Below are positions 16,919-25,580 of a stretch of 64,000 nt of DNA, in pieces. The stretch covers positions 124,001-188,000 of the forward strand of contig NZ_JAVLAT010000003.1 of NCBI RefSeq assembly GCF_032190615.1, written 5' to 3'. Both the position numbers and the translations under genes were made by a program. This stretch comes from Brucella pseudogrignonensis (GTDB lineage: Bacteria > Pseudomonadota > Alphaproteobacteria > Rhizobiales > Rhizobiaceae). The notes under the pieces are model-generated. The model made no database searches. It worked only from the letters and a program-made list of their open reading frames with translations, and had not been told where the DNA came from. Within the stretch, counting starts at the first letter, position 1, and each line of letters begins with the position of its first letter.

Positions 16919-17895
16919 GACTGCGCCACCTTGCGTCGGAAAGAGAGTTTGAGTTTTTCGGAGTTGAGGCAGACAGCCAGAACAAGTACTGCGCCATAGA
17001 CTGCCTGCAGCACGAAGGTCGAGACGTTGAAGGCCGTCAACATGCTTTGCAGCAGGAATATACATGCTGCACCCAGAAATGCTGCGGTTAATCCGCCAAC
17101 GCCGCCGGCGAGGCTGACGCCGCCAAGGGCGACTGCAGCAATAGCAATCAGCGTATAGCCGGGACCGATGATCGGATCACCTGAGCCAATGAGGGCTGTG
17201 AGCGACAATGCTGCCAGTCCTGCGAATAATCCGGCCAGCACATAAGCGATGAAGCGCACGAGCGGAACATTGACACCAGCGGTGTAGGCGGCTCGATCCT
17301 CGCTGCCGACGGCCATAAGCGTCTCATAGAAAGGCAGGCGTTTGATACCGATCCATATCAGAACCGCAGCACCTACCGGCAGAATGGACCATGGACCCGC
17401 AAAAGATGACAGCCATGCAGGTACGGAACCCGATGGGGACGGCAGGATGGTGAGCGCCAGCCCGCCAAATATCAAGTAGGTGCCAAGCGTTGCAACAATT
17501 GGCTGAATACGGATGATCGCCGCCAGAAGGCCATTTAATGCGCCAGCTAGAATACCGAGTGCAATTGCTGCCGGGATAATGATGCAGGGCGAGGATATGC
17601 CGCCTTTTGTGATCAGCATCTGAACGAGAATGACATTGATCAAACCCACGAGCGGACCAACGGAAATGTCAATTGAGCCGCGTCCGGCAAGAAACGGTAT
17701 GGTAACCGCGAGCGAAGTCAGCAGCAGCGGCGCTGCAAGTCCCAACACCGAGCCCCAGTTTGACGGTGCAAAGCGTACCGGGTTAAGCACAATATTGATG
17801 ACAAGCAGAATGATGAACAGGATTGCGGCGAGCCGTGTTTCCTGACTGCCGCAGAAGATGCGCCGCAAGCCGCTTTTGTTGTCGGTTAAGATCAT
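16915..17895 (-). CDS. sugar-type ABC transporter permease (RbsC family), first
   Basis: A 326-residue BPD_transp_2 permease with many hydrophobic segments. The signature regions are AGRGSIDISVGPLVGLINVI and AAVALGGVSLAGGVGGLTAA. It overlaps the second ATPase gene (17892-17895) and the second permease by 4 bases each, so it is a tightly coupled operon member. A heterodimeric pair of permeases is common in this importer class. Confidence 0.9.
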   Translation of the reverse strand: MILTDNKSGLRRIFCGSQETRLAAILFIILLVINIVLNPVRFAPSNWGSVLGLAAPLLLTSLAVTIPFLAGRGSIDISVGPLVGLINVILVQMLITKGGISSPCIIIPAAIALGILAGALNGLLAAIIRIQPIVATLGTYLIFGGLALTILPSPSGSVPAWLSSFAGPWSILPVGAAVLIWIGIKRLPFYETLMAVGSEDRAAYTAGVNVPLVRFIAYVLAGLFAGLAALSLTALIGSGDPIIGPGYTLIAIAAVALGGVSLAGGVGGLTAAFLGAACIFLLQSMLTAFNVSTFVLQAVYGAVLVLAVCLNSEKLKLSFRRKVAQS

Positions 17896-18653
17896 AGCTC
17901 CACCTCATCCTGCCCGAACATGGCTGCAAGGACGCCCGACATCGACATTTCGGATTTGCTGATAGTTTTTGAGCATTCAAAATCGCGGAACACTGAAACG
18001 CTGTCGCAGATTTGCAGGATTTCTTCGATTTCGCTCGACAGGATGACGAGCGCGATACCTTCTTCACGGGCGAGTTTACGGAAGGCTTCATAGAATTTCA
18101 TGCGGGTGTTGAGATCAACGCCGCGTGTCGGATCGTTGAGCAGCATTACAAGCGGTTTGAGCGCCAGAAGCCGTGCGAGCAGCACTTTTTGCTGATTGCC
18201 GCCGCTGAGTGCCGTGATCGGCGCGTCCATTGCCGGATAGCGGATCGACAGAAATTCGGTATAGCGCTGCAGCTCTTCCTTCTGTTTGCGGCGGTTGAGG
18301 ATGCCACCCCATGAAAAACGCGGCATGGAAGGCATACCAAAATTATCGAGTACGGAAAGCACCGGGAAAATACCGGTCGCGCGTCGGTCACGCGGCAAAT
18401 AAACCACGCCGCATCTGGCGGCATTGTGATGATTACTATAGGCATTCTGCTCGCCGGACCGGGTGACGATTTCAACCTTTGAATGACGAGGCTGATTGAA
18501 GCCTGCAAGCGCCAGCAGAAATTGCTCCTGGCCATGGCCCTCAAGACCTGCAAGTCCGGTTATCTCTCCGGCGCGGATGGTGCCGGACAGCGCTTTGCGC
18601 CCCGGCGCAAGCACGAGATTTTCATAGGTAAGAATGATTTGATCATTCAACAT
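17892..18653 (-). CDS. ABC importer ATPase, C-terminal-half protein
   Basis: A 253-residue protein matching only the second nucleotide-binding domain of sugar-type importers (RbsA/MglA, normally one chain of about 500 residues). It has no true Walker A (GLEGHGQEQF, as in degenerate second domains), but has a signature LSGGNQQKVLLARLLALKP and a Walker B-like VMLLNDPTRGVDLNTR. The ATG at 18653 has GGAGG 9 bases upstream and overlaps the end of the N-terminal-half gene by 11 bases in another frame. That suggests a genuine two-protein split with coupling, although an old frameshift is possible. Confidence 0.85.
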   Translation of the reverse strand: MLNDQIILTYENLVLAPGRKALSGTIRAGEITGLAGLEGHGQEQFLLALAGFNQPRHSKVEIVTRSGEQNAYSNHHNAARCGVVYLPRDRRATGIFPVLSVLDNFGMPSMPRFSWGGILNRRKQKEELQRYTEFLSIRYPAMDAPITALSGGNQQKVLLARLLALKPLVMLLNDPTRGVDLNTRMKFYEAFRKLAREEGIALVILSSEIEEILQICDSVSVFRDFECSKTISKSEMSMSGVLAAMFGQDEVEL

Positions 18654-19524
18654 GGAGATGAGCCTCCGGCGCCATCAGTTCCAGAAGGATCTGGCTGTTG
18701 ATCTGCTGCCTGTCGAGCGTATCGACAACTTGGCCGCTGCGTAGCACCGTGACCTCATCGGAAAGGCGTTTCACCTCTTCCAGCCGGTGCGAAATGAAGA
18801 TCACAATATTGCCCGACGCAGCGTATTCTTCGATTGTTTCAAAGACGAGATCACGATCTGCATAGTCGAGCGCTGCTGTTGCTTCATCGAGAAGCAGGAT
18901 CGAAGGACGGCTGATGAAGGCGCGCGCAATCACTACGAGCTGCTGTGCTGCTAGTGACAGGCTGCCAGCCGCTGCGTACAAGTCGATCGGAAAGCGTGCA
19001 ATTTTTGACAGAACTGCGCGGGCTGCCTTTTCGCGTACTGATTTGCTGGCTTTACGGGTAATGAGTCCGTCAAATCCGAGAAAGATATTCTCGACCACCG
19101 AACGATGCGGAGCGATCAAAACTTCCTGAAAAACCGTAGCAAGGCCCAGTGCCTTCATATCTGCAGGCGATCTGGCCGAGACGGTTTTGTCGTTGAGAAC
19201 GACACGCCCATGCGTGGGTGCGACCACGCCAGACAGTATTTTCAGCATCGTGCTCTTGCCCGATCCGTTCTCCCCCAGGATCGTATGAACGCCATGGCTG
19301 AAAGTCACATTGGCATTTGTGAGCGCAATTGTTTCGCCATAACGCTTTTCAAGGTTTTCGACCTGTAGTGACATGACCGGAGCGTGCGTGATGTTGGGCA
19401 GCCCCGCTTCGGCAAGCAGTCTGTGTATGCTGGATGTGCCCAGCGAGGGATGCTCAGAGTCTGGCATAATGAAATGACTTTCTGCATGCGATAAGCGAAG
19501 GTCATTGCCAATGGTTTGGGCCAA
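18643..19524 (-). CDS. ABC importer ATPase, N-terminal-half protein
   Basis: A 293-residue nucleotide-binding subunit corresponding to the first half of RbsA/MglA-type ATPases. Walker A is GENGSGKST (about residues 95-103), the signature region is degenerate (AGSLSLAAQQLVVIARAF), Walker B is ILLLDEATAALD, and the switch His is in IFISHRLEEV. An N-terminal extension of about 50 residues precedes the usual start at LQVENLEKRYGE. It lies 44 bp after the binding-protein gene and overlaps the second ATPase gene by 11 bases. Confidence 0.87.
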   Translation of the reverse strand: MAQTIGNDLRLSHAESHFIMPDSEHPSLGTSSIHRLLAEAGLPNITHAPVMSLQVENLEKRYGETIALTNANVTFSHGVHTILGENGSGKSTMLKILSGVVAPTHGRVVLNDKTVSARSPADMKALGLATVFQEVLIAPHRSVVENIFLGFDGLITRKASKSVREKAARAVLSKIARFPIDLYAAAGSLSLAAQQLVVIARAFISRPSILLLDEATAALDYADRDLVFETIEEYAASGNIVIFISHRLEEVKRLSDEVTVLRSGQVVDTLDRQQINSQILLELMAPEAHLHVE

Positions 19525-19568
19525 TTGACTTTGGCAATGACGTTATTCAGCGCGTCGTCCTGCAAACC

Positions 19569-20771
19569 TTACTTGGAGCAGGAAGCTGGAACTTTCGCGA
19601 AGTCATAAAGTGCGGTGGCGCTTCCGTTCGAGAAGTAGCCATTAAGCAGTTCTTCCGGGAATGGATCCTGCGGCGGTATCGGGAAGATGGCTGCGGAATC
19701 CGGCTTCATGCAGTCCTTGTACCAATTTGGAAGGTCGGCCTGCGTCACAAGTGGCATCGGAGCGATGATCGTATTGACGAGCGGGTTTTGGCCTTCAAGA
19801 ACCCGTAATGCGACGCGGAAAGCGTTCTGCGCTGCAACATGCGGTGATACTTCACCGCCATAGAACTTGAACGTGTCCTGATTGGCATTCCAGTAGCCAA
19901 GTGCATCGCCAGAAATGGAAGCGGCAATCAAGGGAAGTGGACGACCTGCCTGCTGGAAGGCTTCCGCAATAAAGCGTGCTTCGCTGCCCGTCGACCAGAC
20001 TGCATCAATCTGCTGCGGTGTGGTGGCAAGTGCCTGAAGCACTGCGGATTTCGTTGTCGTGCCGGTCCATTCGCCGCTCACTTTACGGGCAATCTTGAGA
20101 TTGCCGGACTCTTCAACGGCTTTTTCAAGTCCGGCATTTTCCTGCTGTACAAGCGGATGACCGGAGATGCCCTCAACCTGAAGAACTGTGCCGCCATCTT
20201 TGAGCACTTCCGCAATGCCTTTGCCCATCTGGTAGCCCCAGAGGTTTTGGTTGTGCATGACATTGATGGCATTCGGCGTCATTACGGAACCAGCGGACGT
20301 TATAACCGGAATGCCAGCCTTATAGGCATCGTCAATCACTGCATTGAGTGCGGTGGAAGAACCGGCAATCGTCGTGATGACATTGCAGCCCTGCTCGATG
20401 AAGGCGCGAATTTGCGAAATCTGCTGTGTGGCATCGCCATTGGAGTCTGAAACAACATATTCAGACACATCGCCTGCAGCGATAGCCCCATCCACAAGGC
20501 GCTTGAGTTCGTCATTGAAAGTTACACGCCACGGATTGCCCATATAGGACTCCGAATGGCACCAGCGCCACGGCTTCGCGGGCGCCTTGAAATCACCATA
20601 AGCAGAAGGGCCAACTTCAACCACATCGGTATAAAGTGCCTGAATTTCAGTTGGCAGGGTGCCGAGCAGTGCCGCGCGGTCCTGATTTTGCGCACTCGCG
20701 CTCAGCGCAGACGCCGACAAAATAGCGAGTGTGAGTGCCTTCAAACCTAGGCCTGAGCGAATTCTGGTCAT
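19569..20771 (-). CDS. ABC transporter substrate-binding protein (ribose/galactose type)
   Basis: A 400-residue periplasmic binding protein. A signal peptide occupies about residues 8-28 (GLKALTLAILSASALSASAQ). The mature part has a two-lobe type I fold (CNVITTIAGSSTALNAVIDD, GIPVITSAGSVMTPNAINVM, IDAVWSTGSEARFIAEAFQQ). GGAGGAG precedes the ATG at 20771; the frame opens further upstream but has no site there. It is the first gene of the minus-strand importer operon and is probably controlled by the LacI-type operators at 20849-20923. The exact ligand is not clear. Confidence 0.9.
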   Translation of the reverse strand: MTRIRSGLGLKALTLAILSASALSASAQNQDRAALLGTLPTEIQALYTDVVEVGPSAYGDFKAPAKPWRWCHSESYMGNPWRVTFNDELKRLVDGAIAAGDVSEYVVSDSNGDATQQISQIRAFIEQGCNVITTIAGSSTALNAVIDDAYKAGIPVITSAGSVMTPNAINVMHNQNLWGYQMGKGIAEVLKDGGTVLQVEGISGHPLVQQENAGLEKAVEESGNLKIARKVSGEWTGTTTKSAVLQALATTPQQIDAVWSTGSEARFIAEAFQQAGRPLPLIAASISGDALGYWNANQDTFKFYGGEVSPHVAAQNAFRVALRVLEGQNPLVNTIIAPMPLVTQADLPNWYKDCMKPDSAAIFPIPPQDPFPEELLNGYFSNGSATALYDFAKVPASCSK

Positions 20772-20848
20772 GTGTTCTCCTCCAGCGTGAACCTCCCGTT
20801 CACTTGTAAAAACTTTATTCACATATGCGCCATCACGTCAATTGAAAA

Positions 20849-20866
20849 ATGTTAGCGCTAAAACAT
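20849..20866. promoter_or_regulatory. LacI-type operator 1
   Basis: ATGTTAGCGCTAAAACAT contains the perfect palindrome TTAGCGCTAA (20852-20861), the core form typical of LacI-family operators with a central CpG. It lies 78 bp before the binding-protein start in the divergent promoter. Confidence 0.7.
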
Positions 20867-20910
20867 CTTGTGGCACTATCGCATAAATCATGAAGATATG
20901 AATATAAAAA

Positions 20911-20923
20911 TGTTAGCGCTCAC
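20911..20923. promoter_or_regulatory. LacI-type operator 2
   Basis: TGTTAGCGCTCAC repeats the TGTTAGCGCT core of operator 1. The two AGCGCT centres are 61 bp apart, close to six helical turns, an arrangement that favours looping by a tetramer or co-operative binding. It lies 68 bp before the CoA-transferase start. Confidence 0.65.
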
Positions 20924-20990
20924 TCTAGACAAAACAAAAATATTGGATAGGTTCTGACGCAAATGGATTTGAGCAGGGAGTGGAGCTGCC

Positions 20991-22184
20991 ATGGGTGTTT
21001 TATCAGGCTATCGTGTGCTGGATTGTTCAATTGCGATGGCGGGGCCATTTGCAGCGCAGCGTTTGGGTGATCTTGGTGCCGATGTGGTGAAGGTTGAGCC
21101 GACGACGGGCGAATGGCAGCGCCATGTGGCGGCGGGCGGTGCCGAAGGCAACCGCGTTAATGTCTCTTTCCTGTCGCTTAACCGTAACAAGCGGTCGCTC
21201 GCGGTCGATCTGAAATCACCAGACGGCAAACAGGTGCTTCTTGACCTTGTGAAAACCGCCGATGTGTTTTTGCAAAACTATCGTCCGGGCGTCGCAAAGC
21301 GTCTTGGCGTCGATTACGAGTCGCTTTCCAAGATCAATCCAAAGCTGATCTATGTTTCGATCTCTGGCTATGGCGAAGATGGTCCTTATGTCCATCGTCC
21401 GGGGCAGGATCTCGTTTTACAAGGTATGTCGGGCGCTATGCTTTCGGCAGGCCGTGAGGGCGAGCCGCCAACCGCCGCCGGGCAATATCTGGTGGATGCC
21501 ATCACCGCTTATACTGCGTTTGAAGGCGCGCTTGCAGCACTTCTCCATCGTGAGCGTACGGGTGAGGGGCAGTTGGTGCAGGTCAATATGCTCGATGCGA
21601 TCACCACCATTCAGATGCAGGAGCTTTCGGTTTTCACCGTCGGTGGCAAGCCGCAAACCCGTTCGGCAGAGCCACATGCCCATGTCTATATCCGGGCGCC
21701 TTACGGTGCTTTTGCAACCTCTGACGGCTTTATCATCGTCGCTTTTCCGAAGCTGAAAACGCTGGGTGAAGTGATTGGCGAAGATAGTTTCCTCATCATG
21801 AATGATGAGGTTGATACTTGGGCGCGTCGCGATGAAATCTTTGCCAAGACACGCGATAAGCTGAAAACGAAAACCTCTGCCGAATGGCTGGAGCTTCTTC
21901 GCGCAGCCGATATCTGGTGCGGCCCAGTCTATGGCTATGCCGATCTCGTGGACGACGAGCAGATCAAGCATAACGGCACCTTTGTCGAGTATGAGCATCC
22001 GACAGAGGGCAAGGTAAAAACGCCGGGCTTCCCGATCCGCTTTTCCAAGACGCCATCGACAGTGGACCGTGGGGCACCCGTAACCGGGCAGGATACGCGA
22101 GATGTGCTGGCCGAAGCCGGATATGCGGCAGACAAGATTGAAGCACTTGAGAAATCTGGCGCTATCGTGTCGGGGAATATCTGA
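20991..22184 (+). CDS. CaiB/BaiF-family CoA-transferase (family III)
   Basis: A 397-residue protein. Family III marks are DCSIAMAGPFAAQRLGDLGADVVKVE at the N-terminus (cofactor loop), LNRNKRSLAVDLKSPDG, the conserved YVSISGYGEDGPY and RPGQDL, with the catalytic Asp probably in RPGQDLVLQ (about residue 143). Such enzymes move CoA between organic acids. GGGAG lies before the ATG. It starts an operon with a solute-binding-like protein, an enoyl-CoA hydratase and a broken MFS transporter, which points to activation and breakdown of an imported acid. The LacI-type operators lie directly upstream. Confidence 0.9.
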   Translation: MGVLSGYRVLDCSIAMAGPFAAQRLGDLGADVVKVEPTTGEWQRHVAAGGAEGNRVNVSFLSLNRNKRSLAVDLKSPDGKQVLLDLVKTADVFLQNYRPGVAKRLGVDYESLSKINPKLIYVSISGYGEDGPYVHRPGQDLVLQGMSGAMLSAGREGEPPTAAGQYLVDAITAYTAFEGALAALLHRERTGEGQLVQVNMLDAITTIQMQELSVFTVGGKPQTRSAEPHAHVYIRAPYGAFATSDGFIIVAFPKLKTLGEVIGEDSFLIMNDEVDTWARRDEIFAKTRDKLKTKTSAEWLELLRAADIWCGPVYGYADLVDDEQIKHNGTFVEYEHPTEGKVKTPGFPIRFSKTPSTVDRGAPVTGQDTRDVLAEAGYAADKIEALEKSGAIVSGNI

Positions 22185-22185
22185 A

Positions 22186-23331
22186 ATGCAGGTGATTAAA
22201 GCTCTCACCTGGGATCATCCGCGCGGCTATAATGCATTGGCGGCGGCATCAAAATTGCCGGATGTTATTGCTGCCGGTCTGGACATCCATTGGGACAAGC
22301 AGCCGCTAGAAGGTTTTGAATCCCACCCGATTGCTGATCTCTGCGCCCGCTATGATCTCGTGGTTCTCGATCATCCGCATGTGGGCGAGGCAATATCTGG
22401 CGATTGTCTGCTTTCGCTTGAAGACGTGTTTGGCGCTGAAACGGTTGCTGAGCTTGCCAAGGCCAGTATCGGTCCGTCATTAACGAGCTATCGCTTTGCG
22501 GGTAAGCACTGGGCGTTGCCGCTTGATGCTGCAACGCAGGTTATGGCTCTTCGTCCTGATCTCTCAGACGGTGTGCCTGTCACTTGGGATGAGGTGCTTC
22601 GCCTGTCGCAGCAAAGCGGCAAAGTCGCGCTTTCGCTTGCTGGCCCACACGCCTGCCTGTCATTTCTGTCTATCGCGGCAGCTTTTGGCGAGCCTCCTGC
22701 CGAAAAAGACCCGAACATACTGGTTTCAGAAAATGTGGGGCAGCACGTCTATGATCTGATGGCAGAACTTGCGGCACGAAGCCCGGCATCTGTTCGGCAA
22801 AGGAACCCTATCGGTATATTGGGCCATATGGCCGAGTATGACGATGTTGCATTGTGCCCGCTGGTCTATGGTTATGTGAATTATGCTGCGCCGCAAAGTG
22901 GAAAGCCTGTCGCGTTTCATAATGCGCCACGCGCAGCCAATGGCGGTCTTCCGGGCTCGACATTGGGCGGCACGGGCATTGGTGTTTCGCGCCGTGCTCA
23001 TATCACCTCCGCGCTCAAAACGCATCTCTTGTGGCTAATGAGCAGTGAAGCCCAATCTGGGTTCATTCCCGATCATGAAGGCCAGCCATCGCGACGCGAC
23101 GCCTGGCATGATGAGCGGGTGAACCGGCGATGGGGCAATTTTTATCGTAACACCGCGGACACTTTGGAGCAGGCTTATGTGCGCCCACGCCATGATGGCT
23201 ACATCGCCTTTCAGGGCATAGCTTCGGCGCTTTTGGGGGCGGCCTTTGATGAACGCCGCCCGGCATCGGCAGTGTTGAATGAGCTGCAAATTCTCTACGC
23301 CGCTTCGCGCGTACATGACGGTGAAAGGTAG
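22186..23331 (+). CDS. solute-binding-like protein without signal peptide
   Basis: A 381-residue protein that resembles family 1 extracellular solute-binding proteins (AGLDIHWDKQPLEGFESHPI, VLDHPHVGEA, WALPLDAATQVMALRPDL, VTWDEVLRL). It starts one base after the CoA-transferase stop and begins MQVIKALTWDHPRGYNAL with no signal peptide, so it should stay in the cytoplasm. The frame upstream of 22186 lies inside the CoA-transferase gene, so a hidden signal peptide is unlikely. It has no ABC permease partner of its own type nearby. Its job in this CoA-dependent pathway is unknown; it could be a sensor, a ligand-binding helper or an enzyme of novel function. Confidence 0.7.
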   Translation: MQVIKALTWDHPRGYNALAAASKLPDVIAAGLDIHWDKQPLEGFESHPIADLCARYDLVVLDHPHVGEAISGDCLLSLEDVFGAETVAELAKASIGPSLTSYRFAGKHWALPLDAATQVMALRPDLSDGVPVTWDEVLRLSQQSGKVALSLAGPHACLSFLSIAAAFGEPPAEKDPNILVSENVGQHVYDLMAELAARSPASVRQRNPIGILGHMAEYDDVALCPLVYGYVNYAAPQSGKPVAFHNAPRAANGGLPGSTLGGTGIGVSRRAHITSALKTHLLWLMSSEAQSGFIPDHEGQPSRRDAWHDERVNRRWGNFYRNTADTLEQAYVRPRHDGYIAFQGIASALLGAAFDERRPASAVLNELQILYAASRVHDGER

Positions 23332-23337
23332 TTTTCC

Positions 23338-24108
23338 ATGACTGAAGACATCAACTTCGAAATCGACGGCGCAGTTGCCGTCATCACCTTGAACCGTCCG
23401 CAGAAACTCAATGCCGTGACGCCGGAAATGGCTGATGCCATCGTTGCAGCTGTGACCGAATGCAACGATAGCGACACGATCCGTTGCGTTATTCTGACGG
23501 GCGCTGGAGAACGTGCATTCTGTGCGGGCTCGGATATTCGCGAACTCGATACCTATGAGACACCTTGGCAGTTCCGCAATCGGCCGGATTACTGCGATGC
23601 ATTTCGTGCGCTTCTCAAGCCGTCGATTGCAGCTGTCAATGGCTATGCTTTTGGTGGCGGGCTCGAAACTGCGATGTCCTGCGATATCCGTATTGCTTCT
23701 GATAATGCGCAATTCGCGGCACCCGAGATCAAGCTCGGCTGGATCGGTGGTGGAGGGATGGCTGCCCATCTGGCGCATTCCATAGGCGCATCCAACGCAG
23801 CACTGATGATTATGACAGGCGACCCGATTCCCGCCGAGAAGGCAGAGCGCTGGGGGCTGGTGAGTGAAGTCGTGCCGCTGGCTGATCTGCTCACGCGGGC
23901 GCGCGAAATTGCGAGTGTGATCGCATCGCGTGCACCGATTGCCGCCGAAACCGCGAAGCTCAACCTCAAAGCTTCTGTCTCGATGCCGCTTGAAAAAGCC
24001 ATCGAATATGAGCGCGATCTGCAAACCATCTGCTTTGCAACTGCTGATGCGCAGGAGGGGCGAGCGGCGTTCAAGGAGAAAAGAGCGCCGGTTTTCAAGC
24101 GGCGCTAA
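23338..24108 (+). CDS. enoyl-CoA hydratase/isomerase (crotonase) family protein
   Basis: A 256-residue crotonase. Family motifs are AVITLNRPQKLNAVTPEM, the oxyanion-hole segment ERAFCAGSDIRE, and the second oxyanion motif IAAVNGYAFGGGLETAMSCD with a downstream helix (APEIKLGWIGGGGMAAHL). The usual catalytic Glu positions are only partly matched, so the reaction may be hydration, isomerisation or C-C cleavage. It starts 6 bp after the preceding gene and is co-transcribed with the CoA-transferase. Confidence 0.87.
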   Translation: MTEDINFEIDGAVAVITLNRPQKLNAVTPEMADAIVAAVTECNDSDTIRCVILTGAGERAFCAGSDIRELDTYETPWQFRNRPDYCDAFRALLKPSIAAVNGYAFGGGLETAMSCDIRIASDNAQFAAPEIKLGWIGGGGMAAHLAHSIGASNAALMIMTGDPIPAEKAERWGLVSEVVPLADLLTRAREIASVIASRAPIAAETAKLNLKASVSMPLEKAIEYERDLQTICFATADAQEGRAAFKEKRAPVFKRR

Positions 24109-24155
24109 CAAAGGCCGGGGGGACTTTATATACGTCAAATCGAGGGAGAGGGATT

Positions 24156-24417
24156 TTGACAATCGAAACTATGAGCAAGCAGCAGGCGCTTGGCAGTACG
24201 ATTTTTGCCAGCACCATCGGCACCGTCGTTGAATGGTATGACTTCATTCTTTACGCGATGGCTGCAGCGCTGATCCTCAATCATCTGTTCTTTCCGCAAT
24301 TCGATCCGACTACCGGTATCATTGCGTCTTTTGCGACCTATACGGTCAGCTTCTTGGTGCGTCCGCTGGGCGGCATCGTCTTCGGCTGAATGGGCGACCG
24401 CATCGGTCCTAAACCGG
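24156..24417 (+). pseudogene. MFS transporter (metabolite:H+ symporter type), truncated and with nonsense codon
   Basis: The first about 87 codons encode the N-terminus of an MHS-type MFS transporter (GTVVEWYDFILYAMAAALIL, TVSFLVRPLGGIVFG). A TGA replaces the expected Trp codon at 24387-24389, followed in frame by MGDRIGPKP, the conserved loop 2-3 motif. The gene is then cut at 24418 by an IS6-like end. The 3-prime part is not elsewhere in the window. It would have been the last gene of the CoA-transferase operon and probably the acid importer. Start is a TTG at 24156 after GGGAGAGGG, or an ATG at 24171. Confidence 0.82.
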
Positions 24418-24440
24418 GGCTTTGTCGCAAAATTTTTAGA
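24418..24440 (+). mobile_element. IS6-type terminal repeat remnant
   Basis: GGCTTTGTCGCAAAATTTTT is nearly the same as the right-end repeat of the IS6 copy at 26652-27467 (GGCTTTGTCGCAAACTTTTC on the opposite strand). It faces outward to the left and cuts the MFS gene. No transposase follows, so only the tip of the element remains. Confidence 0.5.
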
Positions 24441-24823
24441 TCTGTCGCGTTATGTGTCGGTCATTACGGATGCTGTTGTGAGGTGCGCAGAATGTCGATC
24501 CGCGCGCCAGTGAACGATAACGCCATCAAAGCAGACTTTATACCGGAAGCCAGCATCATAGCTCGTTGCGATCCAAAATCACACTCGATGCTGGCTCACC
24601 GGAAAAAGCACCCCTTCTCTGATGCTCTCGGCGCAGCGCCCATGGCTTATGACGGCACGATATTTATCGTTCATCCACACCCCGTCCGGCGATGAAAGAC
24701 ACGTGTTTCGTTACGTGCCAATTAACAACGTCGAGTTAAAATTTTGACAGAGATAATTAATTGTTCAATAAGATTCACTGTGCCAAGTTTAAGGGCTCCA
24801 AACGTAGCATATACAGGACTATA
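24441..24823. other. gene-free stretch after the IS6 remnant
   Basis: About 380 bp. A short opening at 24390-24695 has no recognisable family and includes the tail of the MFS remnant, so it is not called. The DNA between 24500 and 24690 might be decayed coding sequence, but no product can be read. Its last 100 bp are AT-rich and probably hold the promoter of the next small gene. Confidence 0.35.
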
Positions 24824-25069
24824 ATGAAGACTTTAGTATCTACTCTCGTATTATTCGCTTCATTGACATCTACGTGTCTTGCGGAGCGCAGACCTACGAT
24901 TCTTGATCTCGCCGAGCAGGGTTATGAAATAAAGACCGCAACAGGAAATTATGTTTTCCTGCAAAAGGAAGAAAAGATCTATATGTGTTCATTTCTTCAG
25001 GTAAGTGAATATAACGTTGCTTCAGGAGAGATCGATGCTATCAAGTTTGATTGTGCCGCGGTCAAATGA
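24824..25069 (+). CDS. small secreted hypothetical protein
   Basis: An 81-residue product with a clear signal peptide (KTLVSTLVLFASLTSTCLA, then ERRPTI). The mature peptide of about 60 residues has two cysteines (MCSFLQ, FDCAAVK), possibly a periplasmic disulfide. Family not recognised. The ATG at 24824 is preferred over an upstream one at 24761 because it gives the signal peptide directly. It is inside the IS6-bounded segment. Confidence 0.6.
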   Translation: MKTLVSTLVLFASLTSTCLAERRPTILDLAEQGYEIKTATGNYVFLQKEEKIYMCSFLQVSEYNVASGEIDAIKFDCAAVK

Positions 25070-25139
25070 GAAAGACAGTTCCTGCAAGCCGGAAAGCCTC
25101 AGATTTTTCGTTGACGTTCGACTTTGAGGTGCTTGTTGA

Positions 25140-25334
25140 ATGAAGATTCTGATATTGATGCTCGGGCTTATTCAGGTGGTGATCGGCTTAATTTTCATCG
25201 TTGAAGCGAATTCGGTTCAAAGGTTGATGCTGGGCACACTGTCCTTCGGGTTTGGCTCAATTTGTTGTGGTATCGCGGTTATTATAGGCCGTCTCGATGC
25301 GCTTCGCACAAGTTTCAAGCGTCCCCTCGAATAG
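25140..25334 (+). CDS. small two-helix membrane protein, hypothetical
   Basis: A 64-residue protein with two hydrophobic stretches (ILILMLGLIQVVIGLIFIVE and LGTLSFGFGSICCGIAVIIG) and a short basic tail, typical of small inner-membrane proteins. No family assignment. It lies 70 bp after the small secreted gene on the same strand. No strong ribosome site is visible, so expression is uncertain. Confidence 0.45.
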   Translation: MKILILMLGLIQVVIGLIFIVEANSVQRLMLGTLSFGFGSICCGIAVIIGRLDALRTSFKRPLE

Positions 25335-25580
25335 CCTGGAATCAGCAACATTTCTGTCCGCAGAAGTATGTCGGTAGCGGCGTTTTGATCGAGTCCTCGA
25401 AAAGGGTCGGATTGTTAACCTCTGCATAAGGTTCCGGCAGGGTTGCATATCGCGCGTGTGAGAGCGCATTCCAAAAAATGTGAAAATATTTTAGGAAAAA
25501 ATATATGTTAAAACAGAATCTTAGAGAGATTATCGCATTCAATCATAACGAAGTTTTCTCCAACGGGGAAAGGCAATCCT

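Noticed and set aside
23035..24162. Minus-strand 375-codon opening opposite the enoyl-CoA hydratase gene
   Set aside because: Long only because of base composition; the plus-strand crotonase has all family motifs.
24390..24695. 101-codon opening after the MFS stop
   Set aside because: Starts with the tail of the broken MFS gene, crosses an IS6 tip and ends in unrelated sequence.
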